Source of the DNA: Sipunculus nudus
Lineage: Eukaryota; Annelida; Sipuncula; Golfingiida; Sipunculidae
Reading direction: 5' to 3'
DNA length: 64,000 nucleotides
Assembly: GCA_026874595.1 (NCBI GenBank)
Contig: CM049322.1
Span: 39,428,840 to 39,492,839, forward strand
The number at the start of each line of letters is the position of its first letter. Within the stretch, counting starts at the first letter, position 1. Below, piece after piece: positions 12,409 to 24,357 of this stretch. The notes beneath the pieces were generated by a model, which was not told the DNA's origin, made no database searches, and saw only the letters and a program-made list of their open reading frames with translations. The translations under genes were made by a program, and so were the position numbers.

Positions 12409-13340
12409 ATGAGTGACCAGTCATACATGATTACCAGATCTAGAAGCAAAAGTGATTTGTCGGTCAAAGAGCAAGCCAGTATGGAAAAATATTTAGAAAT
12501 AGGTCAGAAAAAAGCATCAGGAGGAACCACTCAGAAAGATATGGAGGGACAGGAGACAATGCAGGCAAGCGATATTTCAGTTCTTGTAGATACTAAATGC
12601 AATCATCTAGAGAAAATTTTGCAGGCTGCCCTGACAGAATTTAAAATATCACTACGGGCAGATATAGAGGCAATCAAAAGTGACTATGAAACAGTTAATT
12701 CAAAATATACTGAGCTGAGTGGTAAAGTGGACTCGGTGGTTAATAGCCTCGAATTTACCCAGGCAAACGTTCAGGAGATCTCAGAATCCTAGACAATGTA
12801 GAAAACAGGTCTCTCAGAACTGAAATTAAAAACCTTGAAGATGAGAGAAAAGAGAAAGATAAACAGATTGCTATGATGAAGGAAAAACTGTCGGACCTTG
12901 AAAGAAATAGTCGAGAATATAATATCAGATTAGTTGGTATGCCAGAACAGAACGGTGAAGACTGTAGAAAATTTGTTTCCCAATTTATCAAAGACAAGGG
13001 GCCCATGAACGGCGCAGAAATTGACGATATCATGGGCGCTATAAATAATGCGCATAGAACAGGAAAATCAAAATCAAGAGGCAACAGGCACATAATTGCC
13101 AGATTCTATGCAAGGCCTACCAGAAACAAATTACTGAAAACACAAAAAGAAAAGCGTCGCCAAGACCCTGATAATTCATCTTCATGTTTCATCGTGGAGG
13201 ACTTAACCAGTGAGGATTATTTCCTAAAGAAAAAAGCGGCGGCCCAAATGCGCCAAGCACACACTGACCATTTAAAAATAAGGTTCTGGCGCGGACGACT
13301 CATTATTGACGGCAAAGAGGTGCCCATCAATAGTAGCTAA
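12409..13340 (+). pseudogene. LINE ORF1 (L1 ORF1p-like nucleic-acid-binding protein), frameshifted
   Basis: The first part (12409-12792) starts MSDQSYMITRSRSK and enters a long heptad-rich helix, the trimerising coiled coil of this family. A one-base shift near 12790 moves the frame to that of 12797-13340. The second part continues the coiled coil and contains LERNSREYNIRLVGMPEQ, the conserved entry to the RRM-like domain. Further on come AHRTGKSKSRGNRHIIARF and a C-terminal domain ending VPINSS. In active L1-type elements this protein coats element RNA. The copy is broken only by the single shift, so it is young relative to ORF2. Confidence 0.8.
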
Positions 13341-14652
13341 GCTACGCAACCACAAGATTAGACGCCACCGCGGCTCGAGTTGACACCAACATGGATCGCT
13401 ACTACGCCAGTCACGTGGTCTCCCCGCCTAAACTTCGTCGCCACATGGTCACGTGCAAGAGTGTGCAGCGAGTGTACCATGATGTGGGTAATTTCTACCA
13501 GTTAGATTCGAAATTATAGCTTAACCAAATTCCATAACTGTTTTGACCTATGATATGACTGTTCCGACCTTATTGCCTCAGATGTAAGTATCGTTCATAA
13601 TCATACTTATAATAGAATATAATGTATACCTAAATGTTAAACTTAACAAATCCGTTTTTCTTTTATCCGAATATTTCATATCATATGTGACATAGATTAT
13701 TCGAGTCGGATTAAAAAAAATCCATTTTAATCTAATGAGAGAGATGCAACAATGTCAGAATTAACTTTAAATGGTGCCACTTTGAATTCGGGGAACATTA
13801 ATATGTTGTCACGGACAGTGATGCCTTGTTGAAATTGTTCTAAACCATTTTGTTGTATCTTGCAATTTTGTGCATTACTACCACTAGCTTAAGCAACTAA
13901 CACTCGCCAATTAATCACTTTATAAATCAGATACAACTATGTTAAGCTTACACACCTCCCTGAGTCATGACACATGTGAACGTGATTTCGCGCCCCCCCC
14001 CCCCCCCCCCCCCCCACTTTCATATTGTTACTCAGTGTCATTTATTTTCACCGGTCTCTTACTTCTTCTGCATTACATGAAAGTCATGATATGTCATCGT
14101 TGTATTGTTCATTCTCCTTCCATGAAGTTGAAGCTTGTTGATACATCCTGAGTTGTATAAGTTCAATGTATAAAAGGCTGAGGCGCAAAGCATTAGAACT
14201 ACAGATACTCAATCCAAGATACCATCAACAGTCATGTTACAGAGTAGGTACTCTTACTGTTGTGTTTTACATCAGTACTTACTACCTGCTAGAACTTGGA
14301 GGTTTGATGCAATGTTTTATTGCTTACTTGTCTTTTGTGTATGTTCTGTTTGTATAGTCCCCCCACTGTATACTATCATGAATCGTTCACTTCTTAAAAT
14401 TTCATGTACCAAAATGAACACACTGAGCAATCCATGTTATTATACACATTTAGGTTGGCTCTATATTCCATTAAGTTATAACATAAAGAATAATCTCATG
14501 ATGGGAAACCCAGTCCACTGGAAAAAATTAGAATGTCAGCTATTTGCTACATTAGATCGAAATAATTCATATATTTGTTTGCTATGTATATTAGAATTCT
14601 CTTTTACTCATGATCTAACAAGAGTATTTTATTTTACATTTTAATCCATTAT
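13341..14652. other. Spacer between LINE ORF1 and ORF2, with poly-C tract
   Basis: About 1.3 kb without recognisable coding sequence. It holds a 23-base poly-C run at 13993-14015 and a GC-richer patch at 13360-13480. This is long for an L1-type inter-ORF spacer, so part may be a later insertion. No terminal repeats or target duplications were found to prove that. Confidence 0.5.
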
Positions 14653-17600
14653 ATGTCAACTATATTTTCTTTAAATGTCAGAGGCTTACAGGGATATAAT
14701 AAAAGACGGGAATTATTTCACTGGCTCCAGGGTAAGAAATATGATGTTATAATGCTGCAGGAGACACATAGTGTGCCGAATGACTTCAGTAGATGGCGAT
14801 CAGAGTGGGGACTTTATATTGTAATTAATAGTGGACGTATTAACTCAAGAGGAGTGGCTATATTGATAAAAAATTATCTTAGATATGATATACACAGCAC
14901 CGTTTTTGACGATTGTGGAAGATACATAATTTTAGATATTACAGTTAATGAGACCAGATTTACATTATGTAATCTGTATGCTCCAAATAATTCAGAAGAG
15001 ACCTTTTTTGATAATTTATTCCAGGACATAGAAACTTTAGGTAATAAAAATAGGGGACTGGAATATTGTATTAGAACCTTCTATGGATCGCTCTAGTGGA
15101 TATAACTCTTACAATAATCAGACTCGTAAAAAAATCAGGAATGGATGAAAGAGTTAGATATTGTTGATATTTGGAGAAACAATAATCCCAATATTAAAAT
15201 TTATACATGGTCAAGAAACAACCCCTCATGGACAGCAAGCAGATTAGATTATTTTTTAATATCCTTAGGTCTTATAGGTTTCATAGAATCAACAAATATT
15301 GTTCCAGGATATAAAACAAATCATAAAGGTATCACATTAGGTTTAAAAACTTACCATCATAGAAGAGGGCCAGGTTTCTGGAAGTTTAACTGTTCACTAT
15401 TACAAGATCAGAATTATATAAAAATGATTAAAAAAAGCATAGAAAACACAGTAAAAGATAATGAAGGATCTGACCCGGCACTTCTCTGGGACACTATAAA
15501 AATGTCAATCAAAGGTTCAACAATTAGTTACTCTTCATATGTTAAAAAGAAAAAGAAATGTAAAATAGCTGCATTGGAAAAAGAAATTAATAGAATGCAA
15601 AATTTGGGTAACTCAAACATAAATTTAAACAATTTGGAATCTGCAGAAAGTGAATTAGAAAAAATGATGGAAGAAAAAACTAAAGGAGCAATTTAAAGAA
15701 GTAAAATAACATGGTATGAGGAAGGAGAAAAGCCAACTAAATATTTTCTCAATCTAGAGAAACGCAACTTTAACAGAAAAATTATAAATAAGTTATATAT
15801 AAATGATAAAGTAGTTTGTGATCCAAAAGAAATCTTAATAGCTGAAAAAAATTTCTACAGTCAGCTCTATACTTCTGCTAATAATAATACCAATATTTTA
15901 AATACCTTCTTTTCAAAATATATGGACAAAATACCAAAGATCAACACTGAAACAACTGAAGAACTTGTAGAGCATGAACTATTTGACAGCTTGAAAAACA
16001 TGAAAAAGGTAAATCCCCAGGCAGTGATGGCTTAACAGTAGAATTTTATAATTTTTTTTGGAATGATATTAAAGAGTATTTTCTATAAAGGCTATGCAGT
16101 ATTCATTTAAAGTAGGACAATTTTCAATTACACAAAGACAAGGAATTATAAGCCTGCTACCAAAAAAAGGCAAAGATCTAACATATATAAAAAACTGGAG
16201 ACCATTAACTTTGTTAAATACAGACTATAAGATTATTACTAAAAGTTTAGCTAACAGGTTTAAAAAGAAATTACCAGATTTAAATTCATGAAAACCAGAC
16301 AGGTTTTATGAAGAACAGATACATCGGTGAAAATATAAATAAGATTACAAGTTTCATAAGATATGCGGATCATTATAAATTAAATAGTGTTAATGGCCGT
16401 AGATTTTGAAAAAGCGTTCGATTATTTAGAGTGGGATTACATTTATAATACATTGAAGTTAATGAATTTTGATTCTAATATGATATCTATGATAAAAACA
16501 GTCAATAGAAACATATCCAGCTGTGTGGTAAACAATGGATGGACCTCGCCTTTTTGTCAGTTACCAGAGGTGTTAGACAAGGATGCCCATTATCACCATA
16601 TCTGTTTATTTTAGGCATAGAACTACTAGGCGTAGCTGTAAGATTGGAAGAACATATAAAAGGTATAATTATTGATGGTGAAGAGACAAAAATAATACAT
16701 TATACAGATGATACAACTTTACTTCTAAATGATTATAATAGTATAGAGAGGACATTACAATTATTTGAGCAGTTCAGATATATTTCAGGTTTAAAGATAA
16801 ATAAAGATAAGAAGGTTATAATGCCTCTTAGAAAGGATAATCATGCAGCAAAAAACACAATAAAGAACTTGGGTGTGACATATTCTGCAAACAACATTAC
16901 ATTGCTAGGAGTAAAAATTTCTCCCTCTTTGGAAAACATAGTTCATGAAAATTTTAAACCAGTTAGTGATAAAATAAATAATATACTCTCTATATGGAAT
17001 GCTAGAAAATTAACCCCAATTGGAAAAATAACTTTACTTAAAACCTGTGTACTCTCACAATTAATATATCACTTGTCTGTTTTACCCACTCCTTGCAAAG
17101 CTTTTATGAAACAAATTGAAACTCATATATATAAATTCATATGGGGAAAACGCTCAGACATAATAAGAAGACAAACATTAATTGCATCTGTAGAAAAGGG
17201 GGGCTTAAACATGTTCCATATTTCCTCCAAAAATGCAGCATTAAAATTAATATGGGTACAGCGCTTGTTATAAAAAGGCTCTCAAAATGCTTGGAAGAAA
17301 TTAGTCTTAGGATTTTTTAAACTTGGAGAATACTCATTCAACTGTAATCTGGCAAAAGAAAATGTGACACATATAATGCTTTATAAAGACCCCTTTTGGG
17401 AAGAGATCATGAATCATTTGTGTAGCAACAATTTTTATCATCCGAACACTTTTGAAGACATGATGTCACAATGCATATGGTTCAATTCTAATATAAAAAT
17501 ACAAAATAGAACAATATTTTCAAAAAAGTTCTACAATAATGGGATAATATATATAAAGGACCTAATAAAACATACTCAAGCAAAACATTATTTTATGAGT

Positions 17601-18231
17601 TATAGAGAATTATGTGATAAATATAAATGCAATTTTAATTTCCTTGAATATGCTAGTTTATTAAAAGCAATACCACAAAAATGGAGACAGATTGTAAAGG
17701 AAGTAGAACAACTTATGCCTACACCAATACAGTTAAATTTCAAAATAAATGTTTTTCTAAATACCCAGAAAAGCACAAAGCAGATATATAATAATATTAT
17801 TGATAAACATATAATTGCACCAAGAAAAGGCAATACAGAAATGGATAATTGATTTAAGTACATCAGAAGAAAGTGTTTATCAAGGATTTTCTAGGCTGTA
17901 TAAAACTACAATATCTTCCAAACTGCGCATGTTTCAGTATTATATATTACACAGAAGGCTTACTTTGAAGACTTTTCTTTATAAGTTGCATATTATCGAT
18001 ACAGGTAAATGCACTTTTTGTGATGAAGTAGATGGAACCCTAAAACACATATTCTGGGAATGCCCTTTTACTGTTATATTACGGAGAGAGATCTTGAGAG
18101 CTATGCAGAGTAACTTCTCCAATAGATCAGCATTGGAGCTGACAAGCAGCAATTTCTTTCTTGGGAATAGTGAGTTTTCATGGCTGAATATGCTTTCCTT
18201 AACTGTAAAAAAAATATATTTACAACTGTAG
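14653..18231 (+). pseudogene. LINE ORF2 (endonuclease plus reverse transcriptase), multiply broken
   Basis: The endonuclease starts MSTIFSLNVRGL with VIMLQETHS (catalytic Glu) at about 14740. GDWN at 15058 lies in another frame, and RLDYFLIS is near 15240. The RT part shows SLLPKKGKDL and NWRPLTLLNTDYKI (16150-16230), DFEKAFDYLEWDY (16400), GVRQGCPLSPYLF (16570) and YTDDTTLLL (16700), with Thr in place of Ala in the usual YADD box. CTFCDEVDGTLKHIFWECPF near 18010 is the terminal zinc-knuckle-like motif. Frameshifts lie near 15050, 15140, 16010, 16280 and 16540. Stops occur at 15694 and 17271. Confidence 0.85.
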
Positions 18232-18640
18232 ATGTTACTAGAAAAAAACAACACTGCAGGGCTTCACATCATTCATAAATGAAATATATATAATTGAAAA
18301 AAAGATAGCAACCAAACGATGCCAACTCAGTAAACATTATGGAAAATGATCTAATCTATGTTTTATGTTTTATTTCAGAATAGTTAATAGTATACTCCCT
18401 TTTTAAATCATTACCTAATGATAAATTTAAATGTTATGTTTCAAATGAGCCATATAACTATACGACAGCAATAGCTTTCTTAAAATGTCATGTATGTATT
18501 CATTCTGTTTAGTAACTGTGTATGTCCTGTTGTTTGAGTCCTTTGTTACTGTATAACTGTACTGTAACTGCTATCAATCTCTATATGTATGATGTATGAT
18601 ATGTTTGCTACCTGTTTTCAATAAAAAAAAATTATGAAAT

Positions 18641-19574
18641 AAAACTTGGGGGGGGTCAATGTGCTTCTTTTTGCAGTATATGAAGTTGAAAATGACCACT
18701 TGTAGTAGTTTTTATTAGAAATTACTACCTGGGGGAAACAAGAGTTACATATTAAAGAATGTTGACCGATGGATTTTTCATAATATTCTACATTAACATA
18801 CAGAATTAAATATCAGTCTTTTAAAGACAAAAATGTTTATGTCAATGAGTTACATTTTAAAAAAAATATACATAAATCTGACAGGTGGCTCTGGCGATTG
18901 TGAAACAGAGAGCCAGTCCACACATAAATGGCTTCTGAAGTTATCTGCTTTTAAAATGCCCAGATCAAAGGGAAAAAATATATCAGCACTCAAAAATAAG
19001 GGGATATTCTGTTTTAAAATTTCTGAGTCAAAATACGTTACTGTTTATAAAAGTAATAAAAAACTGTTCCGCTGAGAATTCCTACAATAATCATTCATCC
19101 TGGTTAATTTTCTCAAATGAAGCACTGAACCGATGACAATGTTGATGACAACAAACCTCACAAATAGCCAAATCTGTAGCTTCATGATGATTTTTTTCCA
19201 CTAGAATTTTTAATATCCACAGTAGGGATCCTTGTAAAGTGTTAAATTTTCCCTTAATGGACATTATATTATGATCAGATGGGTATTCGTGCAACAGATC
19301 CTTTAGATTGTCATTTATCTATAAAAGCCCCTGAACCCAAGGCGAGAGTCTCCAAGAAACTAGTTTAAGTTCTGGTACTTAAGGTAATAAGTAACTTATT
19401 CTCGATTATTTATATTTGTGTCTCTGCCAATGTGAGTTCAATACGAACCTGCGACAGAAGGCTCTTAATTTTACATCTCCAAATATTTAGTTATTAAGAC
19501 AATAAATAACAAGATAAGAGCAAGAGAAGTATAATTACACACACAATACCAATACAAAGCCAATTTTATTAACC
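18641..19574. other. Non-coding stretch, nothing recognised
   Basis: 3' flank of the LINE. It begins with a G run at 18648-18655 and continues as AT-rich sequence with no exon-like segment. Confidence 0.4.
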
Positions 19575-22500
19575 ATTGATATGTCTTAACCATTGACGCG
19601 TTTGTGTATTGGTATGTTTTTATGTTTCTATGTATACTTACTTCTATGTTCAACCGGTTCGTATGTATCCTTTGTACACATTTTTTACACCTGCAGATGT
19701 TAAAATCACTTTGTCGTATATCTAAATACTTATATTTAGTAAATTGTTCATTAAATACCGGTTAAAGACTAGGTTTTATCAAAACAAGACTGTAAACAAA
19801 GTATGTCGCACAAAATGGGGGAAATTATATATTTTGTTACATAATCTTTTAATTCAGTGTTAATTATATCGACATTAAAGAGTACTAGAAGTTTTAGTAG
19901 GTGTTACTTGTATTTTTCCAGAATTGTTATCTGTGTATAATTTATCTTGATTTTCTTCATACCAAACCAACACAGCACTTGCTATAGCATTTTCTAAAAT
20001 GATACTGTCTGCTAGAGTTTTCTTAAGGGAATATGGTTTGAACAGGAAAAGAGATCTAGTGAATTCTTTTTCTTTACTAATAAATTGCCTCTTCTTACTA
20101 TATGGCTGTGGGTACAATTTGGAACATTAAAAAAAAAACAAAAGAAGAAGACACGCTGAAGGTAGAATCCATCAAGAGGTAAGGAACCACACTCAGTTTT
20201 AGGGCAAAATATTTAAGACAATATATAGATACTTACTCATTGACTGTGATTTGACAGAATAGAAATAATGCAAATAAAATTTCAGTAATACAGTCCATAA
20301 AGGAAATGTTTAAGACAGGTTTAATACCCAGATACAAAGAAAATTCAGGTGACACCACTAGTATAGAGATTTAAAGGACAATTCTCGAGCCGCTGTGGAG
20401 AAATCGACATGATGCTGCAGACAGGCAGTTTCAACAGGAGTGAAAAATGAAAAGAAAAATTAAAAAAAAAATATTTTTGCTGGGCTCAGAAGGTTATTTA
20501 ATTTTAATAACCTTGCCATATTTCAGATGAAATCTACAATGTTTTAAGTCAGGTAGTGCTCAAACTTTTAAAAGGTGGGTAGAATCTTTGTACACGGCGA
20601 CAAGGATACATGTGTAAATTATTACATTTTATTTCAAATTAAACAAATCCAATTTACTTGTTTGAAACAAAGTCTGAATAAATAAAAGAAAGAAATGCGG
20701 AAAAATGTGAAAAGAAAAAACAAATGGTTTATTGTACAATTGAAACGGGTATCTAAGATAAATAAACCTACCGAATTCTGGGACATTCCACACACTCATT
20801 TCTAAGATTATGGGTATAAAGTATAAATTAATACACGTTCTATTCTATGATGTCAGAAGTTTAATTCTGTGTCTTAAACAGTTTTAAAGGACTATCTTTT
20901 CTTGAAATATTAGAAAACAACAGCATAAATGGAAAATATTTTTGTTTACTACTATTTCTAAGGGATAAAGATAATTTCATACACATGTAAAAACCAGGCC
21001 AGAGCTCAATAAATTTAGGATTTCAATGAGTCCTTGATTTCCTAAGGACTTTTGTTTGTTTCCTTGGTCAAGCATTTTAACATTTCTGTCCTATCAAGGA
21101 AGTGACGATCGGAAAGTCTTTATTAGGCAGATGATAAGAACTGTAGTTCAAAATTACTAAAGATAAGCTGAGGTTATTATATTAATATTTATATAATGCG
21201 CAATATGCCCTTCCCATTTGTGTTCAAATTATTCAATAAATTTTGAATGTGTTCTGTGTGTATGCCCATGCATGTTCTTTAACAATATCAAATGTACTTA
21301 AAGTTAAATTCATAATTTTTTGTGAAAACTAATAACACGTTACGTTTTCAAAAAATTACAGTAACAGACATAACATATTTTCTCTCAACCAAGAGCTTAG
21401 TCAAATTTACTATGAATCTTGGTACGTTTAGCAAACATGGTGATAAACATATACAAACAACATTATTAAACAATAGGCCTTGATCAGTTGGTGGTCCTTT
21501 AAATCGAATGATAATGTCCGGACAATACAATTAATACAATAAAATGGTATCTTTATTTAAATTCTTTGGATTTTAGGTTTTATATGAAAAGGATTAGAAA
21601 TATCGCTGGAAACACTAGGCTACGTTTTGCCTTGCACAACGCAGTTTATAACAAACCGAGACATTCAGGAGTAATATATTTGAACAAAATAAACGATGTG
21701 GTCAGCCAACAACATATTTGAAATTCTTGATTATAATGCTGATATATATACAAACATATTCATTGTTTACCTTTATTTATTGATTAATTTGGACGTTAGC
21801 AGAATTTAACAATAGGAATGACCTTATTTGATACAAGGGTTACTAAGGGAAAGCTATCGGATTGCTTAAAACAAGTCAATTATGACATAGCAACGCAAAT
21901 ATGGTCAACAACGACACACTCAAAGGAAAATTCATCGAAAAATCGTCATGTCCAAATGTGTCTGCAATAATTTTGAAAAAAAAGAACTTCTAACGCATTT
22001 GCGACAAATGCTGCAAGGTATCAGTAACTTTTCTGATCGAAAGGGATATATTCATTGTTGAATCACACTTTCATAGTGGGGAAAAATAAAGAATCTGATC
22101 TCATTGTCAACAATGCACAAAACATTACACATTTACAAAGCGCACCTCAAGACTATTGTACATGCAAAATAAAGTGCAAAACCATGAACGTTTGTCGGGA
22201 AAAGCAAGTCAGAAAAGAGAAATCAAAGTCATTTCACCAACGTATCTTGAATAGTTATGAAACGCGATAAGCTTATTTTATCTTTATCGTGAATTAAATC
22301 AGATATTAAGGGAATATGCATACTGAAAGGTAAACGATAAATTTGTGAGCTAAAATGTTTTAAAAACTCTTATTTCATACGTACAGGACTAAACAGAGAA
22401 ATCCACGTTCTTGCACATAAGTCGAGTAAATTGGCGGCCAGTACCACACGACCCGACGATGTGACAAACATTATAATAGAAAAAATGCACCAAGATCCAG

Positions 22501-22745
22501 CCGTAAATAATTATATATACTGTGACAACGTTCTTAAACTTTACTGCCGTGATGTTTTACAATGAACTTCCACATTAAAACGTACAACAACACATTTGAT
22601 ATATAATATGTATATGTATATATTAATATATTTCATATTTAGTTTATTGTTTATTACTTATTTCATATTTCTTTCTTTATTTATTTAATATGATCCATGT
22701 ATAGCCCCACATCATACTCTCTTGGACCATAACAGTACAAAAAAG
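19575..22745 (-). repeat. Lectin-unit 3' flank, copy A of a segmental duplication
   Basis: This region aligns by eye with 26875-29290, and its 21770-22740 part also aligns with 42890-43545. Shared landmarks include a block around CTTGATTTTCTTCA near 19950, AACAATAGGCCT near 21475, TTTGGATTTTAGG near 21567, CAAATGTGTCTGCAATA near 21953, and AAAAGACTGACTATTATCATG near 22741. About 1 kb (roughly 20200-21340) is absent from copy B. No gene function is evident. A minus-strand reading frame at 19875-20117 is open here but broken in copy B. Confidence 0.75.
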
Positions 22746-22775
22746 ACTGACTATTATCATGTGTGTGTGTGTGTA

Positions 22776-23330
22776 ACCTGCGGGAATGTGATGGATCTGA
22801 ATCACTACCCTCTGACAAAGCCTATGCAACTGCCCTCTCAATGGGAAATGCCTAACACCGTCAATTTCTTACACACCCGACGTGCACAGCAACGGTGAAT
22901 TAAACATGTGCATTGGCATGACCGGGGGCCCCTTTAAACTCGGGTGCTCAACCACAAGATATCGTCCAAACACAGGAAATATTCAACAGAAACAGACCTT
23001 ACAAAACATGTATGGACCCTGAAAGACAAGCAAGACAATTTCACTATCACCTGGTCAATAATCTAGCAATCAAACACATCCATGACCTCTTTACATCAGT
23101 GCAACTTGGGATTTTTTTTTGCCGAGAAACTAGCAGTCTTAATCTTAAAACAAAACAACTCAACAAATTTCCAAAATTGTATACACCTGACGCAAAGGAC
23201 AAAGGACACCAAATCGTCCGAAAAAGAAACTACTAAAACCGATCGTGCAAACGTTGAACATCAGTCACCTGATGAGCCGATCAGGAGTAACCGGCGGTAG
23301 TGCTTCAGATCCATCACATCAGCATAACAT
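22776..23330 (+). mobile_element. Penelope-like element, 3' fragment with GIY-YIG-type C-terminus
   Basis: The frame over 22980-23300 reads STETDLTKHVWTLKDK, then ITWSI, then CNLGFFFAEKLAVLILKQNN. This follows the C-terminal region of Penelope-like reverse transcriptase/GIY-YIG proteins (typically STELSK.iW.LK...C.LCl.EK..I). It stops at 23300. A 22-base inverted repeat with one mismatch flanks it: 22788-22809 starts GTGATGGATCTGAA, and 23296-23317 ends TTCAGATCCATCAC. The sequence CACCTGATGAG followed by GCCG...CGGC at 23268-23295 resembles part of a hammerhead, as found in Penelope-type terminal repeats. The reverse transcriptase core is missing. It sits inside lectin unit A; units B and C lack it here. 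Confidence 0.6.
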
Positions 23331-23369
23331 ACACCCATCACCTTAACGTACCTTAACAGACACAAACTA

Positions 23370-23374
<5 letters not shown>

Positions 23375-23409
<35 letters not shown>
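23375..23409. repeat. TA microsatellite
   Basis: Pure TA repeat between the Penelope-like fragment and the lectin pseudogene. Confidence 0.9.
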
Positions 23410-23411
<2 letters not shown>

Positions 23412-23469
23412 TGATCTATTTCGGAAGTCATATTTGCCGATCCTTAAGTTATCACTCACTGTTACGTTG

Positions 23470-24357
23470 CTTCATTTTCACAATAAAAAAACGAAAATGA
23501 ATCGATTTGCGATCGTCCTATTGGTACTTCCCTGTTAAACGCAGGAAGTCTTCTTCAAATAGACCATGGTCATACAGTTTAACTCTGCACCCGTAGCCCT
23601 CCACACCAATTGGCCCTCATATTCAACATCAGTGACTGATGTCCAGCAATACCAACTTCCTTAAATAAAGGAAACATGGCAAAATGCTACTTTTGGATTC
23701 CATTAAAACAGAACCATTTTTATTCGTTCCTGAGTAAAAAAAAAAAAGGATAAGTCCGATATCCAGCCAAAATGCCAACGATATCAGGTGATAGCTACCC
23801 TTATTTGTGCCCTTCAGGCTCTGTATGTATCAATATGTTGATAAATTGTTTCTTGTTTCGTTATCACGAGATAACGAGTTATGATGAAAATGTCATCAAA
23901 ATCCATTAATAACCTTTTGAGTAATGTTGCTAACAGGCAGACACGCAATCAGATAGTAACTCATAATCAGTTTTGAACTATAGAACTGCTTCAGTGAAAT
24001 ACCTGAGATCGTGGTAGGCTCCGTTGGTGTCGACCTCCGAGGCGGCTGTGAGCATCTACCTCTTGGTCGTCTGATGTCGACAGGTCCCTCGCATCGAAGG
24101 ATACATACATTGAGAAAGATGGCTTTTGTGCCAACTTGTTTTGTCTATGACATATTTTCTGGCATTCACTTGTTACCAGGATGAACATGATCCTCCACCA
24201 TTAACAATGGTAAAAGGTTGATTTATTAACATTTGACTATGAATGAAAATAAAAACAAGGTAAGGAGGTAAGGTTTTGGTCGAAAACAGTATATTCTCCC
24301 ACCTTGAAAGACGATAATTAATGATATCTAGTGAGCTTCAATTATTCGGTTCTGCAT
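23470..24357 (-). pseudogene. C-type lectin pseudogene, unit A
   Basis: Minus strand. The final lectin exon (about 23477-23664) keeps EGQLVWRATGAELN and DFLRLTGKYQ. It has lost about 30 bases covering the EPN sugar-binding motif, and its conserved Trp codon before DD is now TAG. The first half of the lectin domain is absent: intron sequence matching unit B surrounds the missing place. The Cys-rich exon (about 24008-24206) keeps SECQKICH but has lost its AG acceptor and about 25 bases, and is frame-shifted. The signal-peptide exon (ATG at 24355-24357) reads MQNRIIEAH then stop. It is a decayed duplicate of the genes at 30109 and 44232 and cannot give a lectin. Confidence 0.82.

Larger units (their letters stand above)
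12409..18640 (+). mobile_element. Tx1/L1-clade non-LTR retrotransposon, full-length but inactive
   Basis: Two reading frames occur in L1 order. ORF1 (12409-13340) is coiled coil plus an RNA-binding domain. ORF2 (14653-18231) holds an APE-like endonuclease, a reverse transcriptase and a terminal Cys-rich knuckle. The copy ends in a run of A with AATAAA near 18620. Several frameshifts and stops in both frames show it cannot move. The retained ORF1 and endonuclease argue against the strong 5' truncation common for LINEs. The clade call rests on ORF architecture and the GLKIN and WYEEGEKPTKYFLNLEKR motifs. Target-site duplications were not found. Confidence 0.88.

Noticed and set aside
11880-12467. 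195-residue minus-strand frame
   Set aside because: Runs antisense through repeat arms and the hammerhead-like motif; Cys/Tyr-rich composition reflects TATA-rich DNA, not a protein family.
17600-18254. Minus-strand frames within the LINE
   Set aside because: Antisense shadows of the ORF2 coding sequence.
23375-23409. Possible CRISPR-like or origin-like AT repeats
   Set aside because: Simple TA microsatellites without spacers; the same class recurs through this eukaryotic window.
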